This document shows positions 34,288-45,711 of a stretch of DNA of 64,000 nt, piece after piece. Every line of letters starts with the position of its first letter. The stretch's first letter is position 1. Origin of the DNA: Mactra quadrangularis. Taxonomy: Eukaryota > Mollusca > Bivalvia > Venerida > Mactridae. The notes under the pieces are model-generated. The model was not told the DNA's origin and searched no databases. It saw only the letters and a list, made by a program, of their open reading frames with translations. Both the position numbers and the translations under genes were made by a program. The stretch covers positions 14,136,001 through 14,200,000 of the forward strand of contig CM046304.1 in the NCBI GenBank assembly GCA_025267735.1, read 5' to 3'.

Positions 34288-37200
34288 ATGGAAAACGGTT
34301 CTTCTTATAGAGTATCATCGGAGAAGCCGACAATGAGTGCAAGACGAGAGGCTTGCTTAACGCAGTTGTTTGGAGTGTTTTTGTTCGCTGTTGGGCTGGT
34401 AGGAGGAATACTTATTGGTATATATGCTTATCATGGCGGACCTGACGCTGAAGTCACGTGTAAGGTAAGTTTGTAATGATTTTTTTCGTAGAATAAGATC
34501 TTTAAAAATGTAATAAAACTGTGATTTACTCTACTTTTTTTAAAATGCAAATATATTAATAAGCAGGCGAAGACAATTTTAAAAGGTATACATGCCTTGA
34601 ACTAAATGGCAGGATTTCATATGATAACTTAAATTTAAGTTTGTATCCATGACTTGATTCCTTTGTGTATCTGTATAAGACTAGTCATAATATGGACTAT
34701 TACGTCCAAGCATTTTCTGTCTCATTTTGTTATGCGAAAATATATGTTATAAATGCATGTCGCCATCTCCAAGACTCTGTTATGCCGCCAAACCAATGAT
34801 GATACGGAATAAGCTATCAGATAATGTCAAATTATCTCCTACTTTGGATGTGTTCAAAAAACGATTGAAAACTCACTAGTTCTCTACTTTTTATGATCTA
34901 TTCTAAAATTGACGTGGCTAGTTAATGCCTTAACAATGGTAAACGTATTAAGTGATTAAGTGAATTCATTATGACGTGGGATGAGAGGACTGCCTCTCTC
35001 TCTGTCAAAACATATTTTGTTTTATATGTCTGCATTACTGCTTAAAATAAGGGGTCCCTTTAAAGGTGATGTTTCGACACCTTTGGGGATGTATTAAGGG
35101 CCCTTTAAAGGTGACGTTTCGACACCTTTCGGGAATTGTCTGGTTAACAGTGGCGTTATGTTACACTGTTCAGAACAAGTTCGGTTAACAGTAGCATCAT
35201 GTTATATACTGTTCAGGACAACAACTTTCAATTAATAAAAACAAATGTAAAAATAAAAATATGAAAAACGAAATGCACAGTCACACTATATAACACGGTT
35301 TGACTACTACGCCGCTAAATCAATGCAATTAATTTGCATATCTGCCAATTCCATACCGTAGGACCATCACACAGTCACCACAATGGTATTAGGCTACCAG
35401 ACTATATAAGCTGCTAACTCTTTAAGTTAAAATTATTATATTTACTTGTTAAATTTTATATAATTTTAATCATTCATAATGAAGCTTCTCGCAAGAAAAG
35501 CCGGGTCGATCGCGCAGTTGGTAGCGCGCTGGGATTTGGAATATCGTGTCTTGAGGGGGGTACGAGTTCGAATCCCACCCGGGTAGGTTATACCTTGTGG
35601 AAGGGTTGTTGAGTACTGGTTATAGACAATGGTCCAGGAAAGCTAGGTTAGGTGCGCTGGACGCCGTAAAATGACATAAATTGTGTTGAAACGGCGTTAA
35701 ACCCAGTAAAAATTAAATTAAATTAAACTTCTCGCTAGAAGAGTATTTGCTAACATTTTCACGAAACATAAACCAAAATGAATTTTGTCTCTTATTTACA
35801 AATACTTCAACTGGTTCTCTTTGTAATTTTGGCTTAAACAAATATTTACATTAATATGATTTGCAGTTTTTGCTTGCCTGGATTTCAATGCAGCTATTTT
35901 CCTCTCCGTAAATTTAATACCTGTTTATTTCGTTATCTAGTTATAGATAGAAGGATGTATTTATTTTGATCTACAATAATACAGCATCAGGCACGTAGGA
36001 AGCATTTTCAGATGGGGGGGGGGTAATTTGTTCAGATGTATTTTAAGAAAAAAAAACGTTACCTAATGTTACAGTACTTATGTTTAAGTTTAGTTTTACA
36101 CTGCATTTGAGCATCTTGCTCCATAAAAAGTATTTGCAATATTGATTTTGAAGATAAAACATACATGTATCAATCAATTTAGTGTGACAGATTAAATAAA
36201 GATCTTCAATCACTATAACTGCTGAAAATATTTGGGCGGTATCGCACTCAAAGGTTTGACGAGTGATTATAATGTAGATTTGTCTGAGGAATTCGAAAAT
36301 GCAATTCTTAATACTGGCGAGGTAGGCATTTTCCCACAATCTAGGCTCAAAAATTTACGTTACAAAAAACATAAAATGCACCATGTATACTTTTAAAGGT
36401 GTTCCATATATTAAATAATGCTTTTGATGAATGCTATTGTATCTAGAATGTATGTTAATGTTATGCTACATAAGTTTTTCTCTGTTGATAAAATCGTTTC
36501 CAAAAAAAATTATCTATGTACCAAATTCAAGAATGCATGTAATTAGAGCAATTTATTTTCAGTCTATAGAATATGTAAGCTGCAATTTACGTTACGGGAC
36601 GTTAATTATCAATTTAGTATAATAACAATAAAGAAATGTTTTGAGACTGACAAAATTCATCTATGCAAATGTATTATGTACAAAAGACCATTTCAAAAAA
36701 CCATTCAATGCTTTCAAACGACTGTTTTTATGTTTTATAAGAAAATCAGGTTAAATACCGTAACCAAAATACCATCGTTTTCGGAAAAGCCTTTCAAAAC
36801 TGCCTCGTCAGTGAAATCTATTAATATAATATTTGTGATTTATATAAAGAGCATACACGTTCCTAATATGCGTATCTTATCTTACAGACACCATTGAAAA
36901 TGTACGTTACTGAACTGTTACATATCATTTTAAATATACACTTTTAGTATTTAAGTGAAATCATAAAAAATAATAATTGCCAAATAAACTGGCTTATTTT
37001 GAAGGCCATCGTTTTCAATATTGGACATTCATCAGTCCACATGATGTAAAACTGCTGAAATACAATCTTAAATTATTTCTCTCACTTCAGAGTGTCTTTT
37101 AGACAAAATTTGAAAATCTTGGACCCACATATTAGGCCTAATGAACACACTATAATATGCTATTTTTGTTAAGCTATATGGAGATTGTATACGTATGTCA

Positions 37201-40200
37201 GAAGCCTGATGACTATGATTGATGCAGAACAAGCGTACTGTATTGTATTGTATGGTGATTAAAGTGAATTTCATTAAAAATGATACATTCCATATTCAAA
37301 TAATACGGTGTTATCAGTACTTTGATTATACATACTCTTTGCTGTAAGTACTTCAAAATAATGAAACTTGTCATTTAATCTCCGACATAAAAATGATAAA
37401 TGTCAAATATCCTAGCCATGTTTGATAGAGCGATTAATAAATCAACATATTTGCATAAAAATATTCTTTATTCTATTGAAACCACAAACCTGTATCACGC
37501 TCGAAGAAACTTTAATATAGATTGTACGGAGGCCTGTTTTGGACAAGCTTAATAGTACACCTGTTGCTATGCGACCTTATTATAAACTAGTTTGTGTCAC
37601 CTATTTTCATTAAAGAGCAAAAATAAACCAACATTTACGCGACATTTGCAAAAAATGATTTCGGGATCGAGTTTCGTTTCCATTATACATGAAGCCGAGA
37701 TAGACATTCTGTGTGTTACGTAAAATATACGAATTTACTCCACTGATTGGCGTGTGTTATTTAGAGGTTAATTCATAACAGGGGAGGGCCTGGTGGCAAT
37801 AAACCTATAATTCTGAACTCACGTTTATGAGTTTTTCCATCCGTGCACAGGCGATACAAACACAGATTTTTTACTAATTATTGCTGAAAAAGACACAATA
37901 CGGACTAAATCGTATAGTTTTTGTACACATGTTTCAATGCAACAGTAAAAGTTCGTTTGAACCGCATAGAAACCCCCAAATATTTGAGTTCCGTATATAG
38001 TCTATTAAAGTCCTGCTTAAATTAATATAATGCCTGAGAGCTTTAGCATTCCGATAATGCACAATTAACCCTTAAGACAAGACAGGGAAGAGATAATTAG
38101 TCACGTGATCTTCACTTAAGACCTCTAAATGCTTAAAATGTGTTACTATTTATAGTAACAATGATATTAATTGTACAAAAGCAAACGCATATACATAATA
38201 ACAATGTTGGCGCAAAGCAACAATAGCGACATTGACCGTTTAATTTGTTGCATGGTCATCACGACGAAAATCCTTAAGACTTTTTTTATCTAACTGATGA
38301 AGGATAAATAAGATTAAATGGCATGAACAGAACATCGTAGTTTTCAACATTTTATATATATATAGTCATGATTTATTTCTGTGTTTACATGTACTTATTC
38401 TCAATTTTTAAGTGTATTCACTAAAAAAATAAAATTCCTTGAAGAGCAAAAAATAATTAAATATTCACAAAATATTAACGGTCATGTGAAAAATGTATTT
38501 GACGGTTACAATCACAATTAATGAAGCGTCTTTATTGGGGCGATTGCAATGGTAAGCACATTAGCGTCATCGAAAAAAACCAACATATTCATTGTGCAGC
38601 TCTATTCTTTCTCAAGTGTTAATATTCTATAGAACGTCTATCACCATGGTACATCATAAAAGATGAGATTCATTTAAATGAACACTTGATTCAGTCGCTT
38701 TACATTTATTAAATATCTTACAGTCGTCTGTTTTATTGTTTAATAGAATATCGGCACAGGCTTTGTAGCGCGTATGAATTAAATAACAAGCGCTTTTGTA
38801 CGAACGATTGAATACGCGCAACAAACGAGTGCCTATATCTTATTATACCATACATGTACCACATAGCAAATTTAAGATATTTTAGTTCTTACGTCGCACA
38901 ATATATCACTAGACATTATATATTTTGTAGAACTACTTTTTTACCAATTTACGCTACAATGGAATACGATGCTGTTGAAATTTACTCCCTTGTGCAAATG
39001 TCAAAATAGTATTGATTCACGCATTTTACATAATTTTATTTGTATGAACAGTTTGCACTATTTTTAGCATAGTTCATTAAACGAAGGTTTAAAATATAAC
39101 AACACCATAGTTTATCGTGAAAAATGTTTAGCTCGCACTCCTATGGTTATATAGTAAAACACGTGACTATGTTTGAACTTCCATTTAAATGGTTGATAAA
39201 CATAGTAAAACTTTCTTTAAACATATTTTTTCTTTTACAGAATCTACCCGAGATGATGGGAGATAAAAAGACAACTGTCAATGACATCTCTATAGCAACC
39301 ACCACAGCCCAATCACCTAAACCTACGGTTAGACCAGCCCCAGATGAATGTATGACGTGTCATAGGTAGAATATATTTTTTACAAGGGATTCCCCCATGT
39401 TTAGTAGCGGACTGTAGCTTATCCTCATTTTAATCCGCTGCGGATGATTACAATAGGCCACGCATGCGCATTTAAGGCGATAATTACTTCTGCAATAAAA
39501 GTAGTCCGCTTTACACGTTAACACACAGACGGTGCAGTTTGTGCTTGTATAATCCGGTTAATTATTCTAATAATCGGTACATGTGAGGGACACTGCCCTT
39601 GTATCGCTCCCGTTTGTTGTATAATTTCGTGTTTTAATACAGTCCATAAAAAAAGCATGTAAAGAGTAATCGTTGTACATCAGCAGCTTGTTCAGTAACC
39701 CTGAACGTTTCAAAACGTTCCGTAACGGAAGTGTCGGAACAACTCAACCCAAAGACAACTCAACACAAGACAACTCAATTCTCTACTAACGAATTGAGTT
39801 GTCCAAACTTTGAGTTGAGTTATTCACGGGTTGAGTTGTCTTCGGGTTGAGTTGTCCCGTAACCGTAACGTTAGCTAACAGTCGTTACTGAACACGCAAC
39901 AGGAGACTATATAACCTGTAGCCTGTTCAATTACCCGTAACGTTCCAAAACGTTCCGTAACGATACATTCGGAACTCCTCGGCCATTTGCTGCGAATAAT
40001 CTCTGACATATTTAGACGCTGTTCTGAAACTACCGGTGTTGAAGTAAACAAATATACGATCGTTTAGGCAATAAGTGATGTTTCGTTTTTAGTCCGTAAA
40101 TTTTGAAACATCACTCAATGCCTTAACGATCGTATATTTGTTTATTAGATTAAATTATTCGCAGCGAATGGCCGAGGAGTTCCGAATTAATTGTTACGGA

Positions 40201-43200
40201 ACGTTTTGGAACGTTCAGGATAATTGAACAGGCTACTGGTGATTACTTCTTGCGAAAAAGTTAGAAAATAGCCGAGGAAAGGCGTAAGTATAGCCTGTCA
40301 CAGAACGTTACTGAAAGATCTTGTTCAACTATTTTTAGACCAAACAAATAAATATATACATATCAACAATTTAAACCAAACCGGTTTCTTTCGAGTTATA
40401 TAATGAGAGACTTATGGCTTCATACATCGATAGGTTTAATTCAAGCAACACTTAATGATATTTTAATGTGACATTAGATTTTACCGATTGTGCATAAACA
40501 TACAAATAAATAAATTGGATTATGTTAAAAGTTAGACATTTTGGGAAATTTGTTCAACTATGACTTTCAACGACCTACAAATGCTCGTATTTCAAAATAA
40601 CAACTTTGTGTTAAAGGTAGAATTCCCCTTATAGTAGGAGCAGTGGTCCAGTGGTAGGACGCGCGCTTAGGGATCGATAGGTCCCGGGTTCGAACCCCAC
40701 CAGGGTCACTGCTAATTTCCTTGAGCAAGAAATTTACCTGCGATTGCTTCACTTCACCCAGGTGTAAATGGGTACCTGCGAGGGTGGTATAATTCCGTTG
40801 CGCCAAAGTGTCGGCTGCACTTAGCGGAGTTAAAAGACTTCCCATGGAGATTGATAGATAGATACCAGTAGCCCGATGACCAGGGGTAATAGCTGTAAAG
40901 TCGGTGAACGTGCGTAAGCATGAAACTTAACTTATAAAATGCAATTACTTTACTTAACTTATGCCAATTTACCGTCATACGTATATTTGAAATCCACGAT
41001 AAATGGTTAAACAATTAATATTTTTCATTCATAAAACTACAGTTATCAATTTGCATGGATTAGAGTTATGAAACAACAATCTTTTGCAAAAATACTTAAT
41101 ATATGTTTTTATTCATGAAAGTGGGTTATTATCTATGGTGGCATATTTCTGCCATCAGATAACTACAAAACTAACCAGTTAATTAAGAGGTTAACTAGTT
41201 ATGGTAACTAGTTAACCTCTTAAGTGAGTTAAGTTAAGTGGTTAACTAGTTACCGTAACAAGTTAACCTCTTAATGAACTATGGTTAGTTATGTGGTTAT
41301 CTGATGGCAGAAATATGCCACCATAATTATCTCCCTTTGATATGAAATTATGTAATTTTAAATTATGATTCATACAGAATAAACGTTTATATAACTTAAA
41401 ATTATACAAAATAGACTGATTTTTTGCAGTATTAAAGTACAGCACGTGAAGTATATCATTTTTATGCAACACATGAAATTTATTCATTTTGATTTTTATG
41501 TGTTATCCGTCAATGAATAGCTTGATTAAATGATAATTATTATCATCATGTACCGCATTTGTATAGCGCAATTTTCATATTGAATGTATGATCAAAAGCG
41601 TTTCACAATTATGTAAGTTGTAACAACTTATAGCACGTTTGAGCTAAATAATCTTGCCCAAAAATAATTTATGTTTGTTTTTCAGACGTGAAGCTTACCA
41701 AGAGTGGGACGGTCCGAACCCTGAACTGTTTGCACCATTGACAGCAGATGAAATGAACAAAGTATATGAGTACCTTTTATCCAATGGTTACATTCATAGA
41801 CGTGCTGCGAATGAGGAAGTTTCAATAAAGACTAACTATATGCCTTATATGTACCTACATTTACCTAATAAACAAGCTGTGTTAGACTATAAGGCTGGGA
41901 CAGGACCTTACCCTGGAAGGTAAGTCTAACCCACTGACACCAGCGGTCATAACTCATGGTCATAAATAGTGTCTAACCCACTGACACCAGCGGTCATAAC
42001 TCATGATTATAAATAGTGTCTAACCCACTGACACCAGCGGTCATAACTCATGGTCATAAATAGTGTCTAACCCACTGACACCAGCGGTCATAACTCATGA
42101 TTATAAATAGTGTCTAACCCTCTGACACCAGCGGTCATAACTCATGGTCATAAATAGTGTCTAACCCACTGACACCAGCGGTCATAACTCATGATTATAA
42201 ATAGTGTCTAACCCACTGACACCAGCGGTCATAACTCATGATTATAAATAGTGTCTAACCCACTGACACCAGCGGTCATAACTCATGATTATAAATAGTG
42301 TCTAACCCACTGACACCAGCGGTCATAACTCATGATCATAAATAGTGTCTAACCCACTGACACCAGCGTTCATAACAGCGTATGTCCCTATATATTGTCC
42401 TCGCTGGCACCACAGTTCATAAATTATGATCATAAAATAATGCGCACGTCCTAAGTTATATTTCCAGAGTACACTACCTTATTGTAATGAAAGTACAGTT
42501 ATGGAAAGCCTTGACTGTCTTGTACGTACATAAACGAACGTTGATATGTTGAAATAACATTATATTACGTAGTTTGTTCATTATATTGAGAGCTTCTTTC
42601 GTTATAGTATTAGTAGGTGGTTTGATCATTATATAATGTGCATTCTTCATTAATAGTCGGTGGTTTGATCATTATATGATGTGCATTCTTCATTAATAGT
42701 CGGTGGTTTGATCATTATATGTTGTGCATTCTTCATTAATAGTCGGTGGTTTGATCATTATATGTTGTGCATTCTTCATTAATAGTCGGTGGTTTGATCA
42801 TTGTATAAAGTGCATAAATTATTATTGTACATATAAGGTGAGTACAGGTCGTATTCTAGGTCATGCTTGTTTTTGTACTTTAAACAATGGACTTGCCCAC
42901 TGAATATGTGAATAAGCTGATGCATGAACAGCATTTTACTGATTTAAACATACCATCTTTATAGTTAACATTAATTTTAAATAGTGTATATGCAAATTGT
43001 AAATTTTATATTATAGTATGTTTATAAAATAAGAGAAAACTAAGTAACTATAAAATTGTAAAAATAGTTCACCCCTAAATATTAATGTGTAATGAAACTG
43101 GCTGTGTTTACATACGCAATGTTTACGTGGACGACCTGTAGGTTGACGGACCGGGTCGTCGTGATTATGACTCATACAATGTATTGCTTCGGCGTTAAAC

Positions 43201-45205
43201 TCAACAAAAACATAAAATATTATCTTGATATTTCAGATATGCTGAAGTTCATGTTGTACGTGGAAGCCTTACCATACCTGATTATATGGAATACAAAGTT
43301 GGTCCACTACAAGGATCTTCAATGACGGCAGAGCAACTTTTCGCTGACGGCGAACTTGTCTTTAACAGTAGACCATATGACTATGTGGAAACAGCCGTAT
43401 ATGAGAAACTAGTTGTTCCAGACTTCGAAATCTTGAAGCCGTTAACAACTGAAAGCTTTGACGGTGCATATTATCCTAGAGAGAACAATGACTTTTCATT
43501 TTGGTTCTTTAATGGTCCACCTGGAGTAAAAGCCGACGAAAGGGAAACACGATTTGTTGCATACCTAAATCCATTGGCTCCGAACGGATATGACTTTTTG
43601 GAACTGGACTTTCTGCCGCTCTCTGCCACTATCCATTGTCCCGGTAATGACTTTGAACAATGGTATATTTATGATTATTACTATCTTAATCAAGGTCCCT
43701 TTCAAAATGCAAGTGCTCTCCTTGATGCTTATAACAGCGGCACTATAAGAAAGTTCGCCCTTCCTGGAGGCTACAGGAATACTGTCCTAGAACGCCATCT
43801 CCCAGATCGAGACATCAACGCACCGTTTAGAAAGAACTCACACATGCCTCCACCTAGAACCTACGAACCTGAAGGACCGAGATACACAATCAAGGGTCAC
43901 CATGTTGATTGGATGGGTTGGAATTTTGACGTCACTTCCGGCCAACTCAGAGGACCTGGTATTTTTGGTATTTCATTCCTCGGGCAGAGTATTGCTTATG
44001 AAATCTCTCTGAACGAAATTGGTGTTATCTACGGCAGTGGCTCTTCCTCGCAAACTAATGTTATTTATACCGATTCATCATACGGTATTGGGGAATATTA
44101 TGGCATAGTGAAAACGGTAGATTGCCCTGAGCATTCGACACTCCTAGAGACAAGCCATTGGGATGTCTACTTGTTAGAACCTGTGGTACATAAATCAATC
44201 TGCGTGTATGAAGCCGACGGTGAAAACGCTCTATGGAGGCACAAAGGTTGGGAATTCGAGGGCGGACTCAGAAACAACTTTTTGGTTGTCCGTCTGTCTG
44301 CGACCATAGATAACTATGATTACATTGTTGAATGGCATTTCTATCTGGATGGTAAAATTTATACTGTTGTTAGTGCCAGTGGGTATATACAAGGCGCTTT
44401 CTGGGACGATGAAAATCCGTTTATGGGAAATGACAAAAGTCGGGATGCATTTGGTTATAAGGTGAATACAAATACCCATGGGCAGATGCATGATCATATG
44501 TTTGGTTTTAAAGTGGATCTAGATCTTCTTGGAACGGAGAACTCTATGGAAACGATTCATTGGAAGATGGCTGACGTTGTAACCGCTTTGAAAAGCCAAG
44601 TATCCACCGTGGATGAGGTACCTCCGTATTTTCTTAGTAATATCACACGATATCTTGAATACGAGTCAATTGATCGTGAAGCTGCTTATCGACTGAACTT
44701 AGAAGAACCAAAATTCTGGTTAGTTGTGAACGAAAATGAGAAAAATAAATGGGGCGCTAAGAAGTCCTATCAAATTAAACCCTTGACTACAGCAGCTCAA
44801 ACCGCCTCTGATCTCCACCCAGCAATGCCAGCTTTATCATTCTCCAAGTATCACTGCGCGGTCACCAAACGTAAAGAATCAGAGCAATATATGACGTCAA
44901 CAAGTGACGTCAACAGACTAGATAAACCGGTAGGCCATTTGGAGAAGCTTCTTGAAGACAATGAGTACATACGTAACACTGATATTGTGAACTGGGTGTC
45001 TGTTGGGTTTTTACATTTACCTACGTCTGAAGACTCGCCAATGACCAATCGTGTGGAGTCTGGATTTATGTTAAAACCATTCAACTTCTTTGATAAGACG
45101 CCTGTGTTTGATATACAAGCCTACCTTAATACAAGATCATTGATTGGACGAACAGAACGTCCACCACCAAATACACCATGTTTAGAACGCAAGCCTGAAG
45201 AATAA
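34288..45205 (+). CDS. Membrane-bound copper-containing (primary) amine oxidase
   Basis: Exons 34288-34464, 39241-39365, 41686-41919 and 43237-45205 (TAA) give 834 aa. Residues about 27-48 (LFGVFLFAVGLVGGILIGIY) form a single membrane anchor, so this is a type II protein with an outward catalytic domain, as in vertebrate AOC3. The active site is intact: catalytic-base Asp at about 458 (YTDSSYGIG), TPQ-precursor Tyr at about 539 in the T-x-x-N-Y-D motif (TIDNYDY), copper His at about 597 and 599 (MHDHMF), and the third His at about 772 (GFLHLPTSED). It oxidises primary amines to aldehydes with H2O2 and NH3. A Thr/Pro-rich stalk lies in exon 2. Start: first ATG of the exon-1 ORF; a second ATG 15 codons on is possible. 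Introns 1 and 3 are packed with repeats. Substrate preference is not readable. Confidence 0.96.
34980..35225. repeat. Two short direct duplications in amine oxidase intron 1
   Basis: CCCTTTAAAGGTGATGTTTC, continuing GACACCTTTGGGG (35056 on), recurs at about 35100. GGTTAACAGTGGCGTTATG (35142 on) recurs as GGTTAACAGTAGCATCATG at about 35192. Each pair is roughly 45-50 bp apart. Confidence 0.7.
35498..35727 (+). mobile_element. tRNA-derived SINE, family A, full-length copy
   Basis: The head has CGCGCAGTTGGTAGCGCG (A box) and GAGTTCGAATCCC (B box). The body has TTGTGGAAGGGTTG, GTTATAGACAATGGTCCA and AGCTAGGTTAGGTGCGCTGG, and the tail AACGGCGTTAAACCCAGT precedes (AAATT)n. Target duplication: CTTCTCGCAAGAA (35485-35497) and CTTCTCGCTAGAA (35728-35740), one mismatch. 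It sits in amine oxidase intron 1 in the sense direction. Confidence 0.92.
35741..39240. other. Rest of amine oxidase intron 1, nothing recognised
   Basis: About 3.5 kb of AT-rich intron. ORFs near 36043, 36431, 36676 and 37068 have no family features or splice support. I see no further repeats with clear ends. Confidence 0.5.
39679..39860. repeat. Palindromic array of ACAACTCAAC/GTTGAGTTGT motifs beside a partial foldback end
   Basis: Four forward ACAACTCAA-type motifs (39739-39779) face four GTTGAGTTGT-type motifs (39795-39857) across a short spacer, so the unit folds on itself. The same motif pair, with ACCCGAAGACAACTCAACCC and CGGGTTGAGTTGT, occurs at 45622-45665. The left part (CTTGTTCAGTAACC...AACGTTTCAAAACGTTCCGT) matches the end of the element at 39918. 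Confidence 0.7.
39918..40236. mobile_element. 319-bp foldback element, nearly palindromic throughout
   Basis: GTAGCCTGTTCAATTA, then AACGTTCCAAAACGTTCCGT, is mirrored by ACGGAACGTTTTGGAACGTT, then TAATTGAACAGGCTAC. The inner arms also pair: GGAACTCCTCGGCCATT with AATGGCCGAGGAGTTCC, AAACAAATATACGATCGTT with its complement, and TGATGTTTC with GAAACATCA. Other partial ends of this family flank it at 39679 and 40291. It lies in amine oxidase intron 2. Confidence 0.85.
40630..40875 (+). mobile_element. tRNA-derived SINE, family B
   Basis: The head has TGGTCCAGTGGTAGGAC (A box) and GGGTTCGAACCCC (B box) 45 bp on. The conserved core is CTTGAGCAAGAAATTTACC, then CACTTCACCCAGGTGTAAAT and GGGTACCTGCGAGGG. 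It resembles the MetaSINE central domain. A minus-strand copy is at 5700-5897. It lies in amine oxidase intron 2. Confidence 0.8.
41134..41325. mobile_element. 192-bp MITE with 33-bp inverted ends
   Basis: TATGGTGGCATATTTCTGCC, continuing to 41166, is reverse-complemented at 41293-41325 with one mismatch in 33. ATTATC flanks both ends (41128-41133 and 41326-41331), a likely 6-bp target duplication. The interior repeats GGTTAACTAGT/ACTAGTTAACC and folds again. Confidence 0.88.
41924..42375. repeat. 47-bp minisatellite starting at a splice donor
   Basis: About 9.5 units of GTCTAACCCACTGACACCAG, then CGGTCATAACTCATG and a variable GTCAT/ATTAT step. The first unit starts 4 bp after the exon 3 border of the amine oxidase gene, so the donor GTAAGTCTAAC overlaps it. 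The first six units alternate GGTCAT and GATTAT, a 94-bp higher-order period. Confidence 0.95.
42614..42817. repeat. 43-bp minisatellite
   Basis: About 4.7 units of TCGGTGGTTTGATCATTATA, then TGATGTGCATTCTTCATTAATAG. It lies in amine oxidase intron 3, about 240 bp after the 47-bp array. Confidence 0.92.
42838..43210 (+). repeat. Dispersed repeat D, plus-strand copy with SINE-like tail
   Basis: Matches the reverse complement of 7055-7352 and ends TTCGGCGTTAAACTCAACAA plus AAA, close to the family A SINE tail. It ends about 25 bp before the acceptor of amine oxidase exon 4. Confidence 0.75.
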
Positions 45206-45304
45206 AGGGATCAACTCATGAAGTATTACATCAAGGGCGAGTTTTCTAAGCATATCGCTAGCTAGCGCTTAGTGCCCTGGTACCCTTCCTACACCAAATG
45301 TAAT

Positions 45305-45350
45305 ACCTATTTCATAGACGTAGAAATTATTCTACGTCTATGACCTATTT
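45305..45350. mobile_element. Micro-palindrome element, copy 2 (30 bp plus 8-bp direct repeats)
   Basis: CATAGACGTAGAA (45313-45325) pairs perfectly with TTCTACGTCTATG (45330-45342) across ATTA. ACCTATTT flanks it exactly on each side (45305-45312 and 45343-45350). It lies in the 3' UTR of the amine oxidase gene, before the poly(A) signal. Copy 1 is at 31011. Confidence 0.85.
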
Positions 45351-45423
45351 GATATCAAAGGGCAAAGCGCTTGCTAGCTAGTTTAGACTTACTCCTGCCG
45401 CATTTACTTCCCTTTATCTAATG

Positions 45424-45429
45424 AATAAA
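45424..45429 (+). terminator. Poly(A) signal AATAAA of the amine oxidase gene
   Basis: AATAAA 219 bp after the stop codon at 45205; it implies a short 3' UTR ending near 45445. Confidence 0.55.
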
Positions 45430-45547
45430 GCTGTAATACTCAGTGCAACCGCTTCGATGAGTTTACAATTTATACAATGTATATACAAATAGAGAAATCC
45501 ACTGTAGACTTCATGAACTATTGTAAAACTCACACATATATATATAT

Positions 45548-45711
45548 TATCATTCTCGTATCCAGAGGTTATCAAGATCCTAGATCTAAGATCTCGACCG
45601 ACAATGGGGCCAGGAAAACTTAACCCGAAGACAACTCAACCCGACTAGTCCACGGGTTGAGTTGTAGCGTACCCTCTAGAATCATGTTAATCTCTGGGCA
45701 CGAGAATGATA
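45548..45711. mobile_element. 164-bp MITE with TATCATTCTCGT ends
   Basis: TATCATTCTCGT (45548-45559) is mirrored by ACGAGAATGATA (45700-45711), and the match continues inward (CCAGAG / CTCTGG). The interior holds the ACAACTCAACCC / GGGTTGAGTTGT pair also seen at 39739-39857. Confidence 0.75.

Noticed and set aside
41924..42817. CRISPR-like array of regularly spaced repeats
   Set aside because: The 47-bp and 43-bp units are head-to-tail minisatellites with no unique spacers, inside an animal intron.
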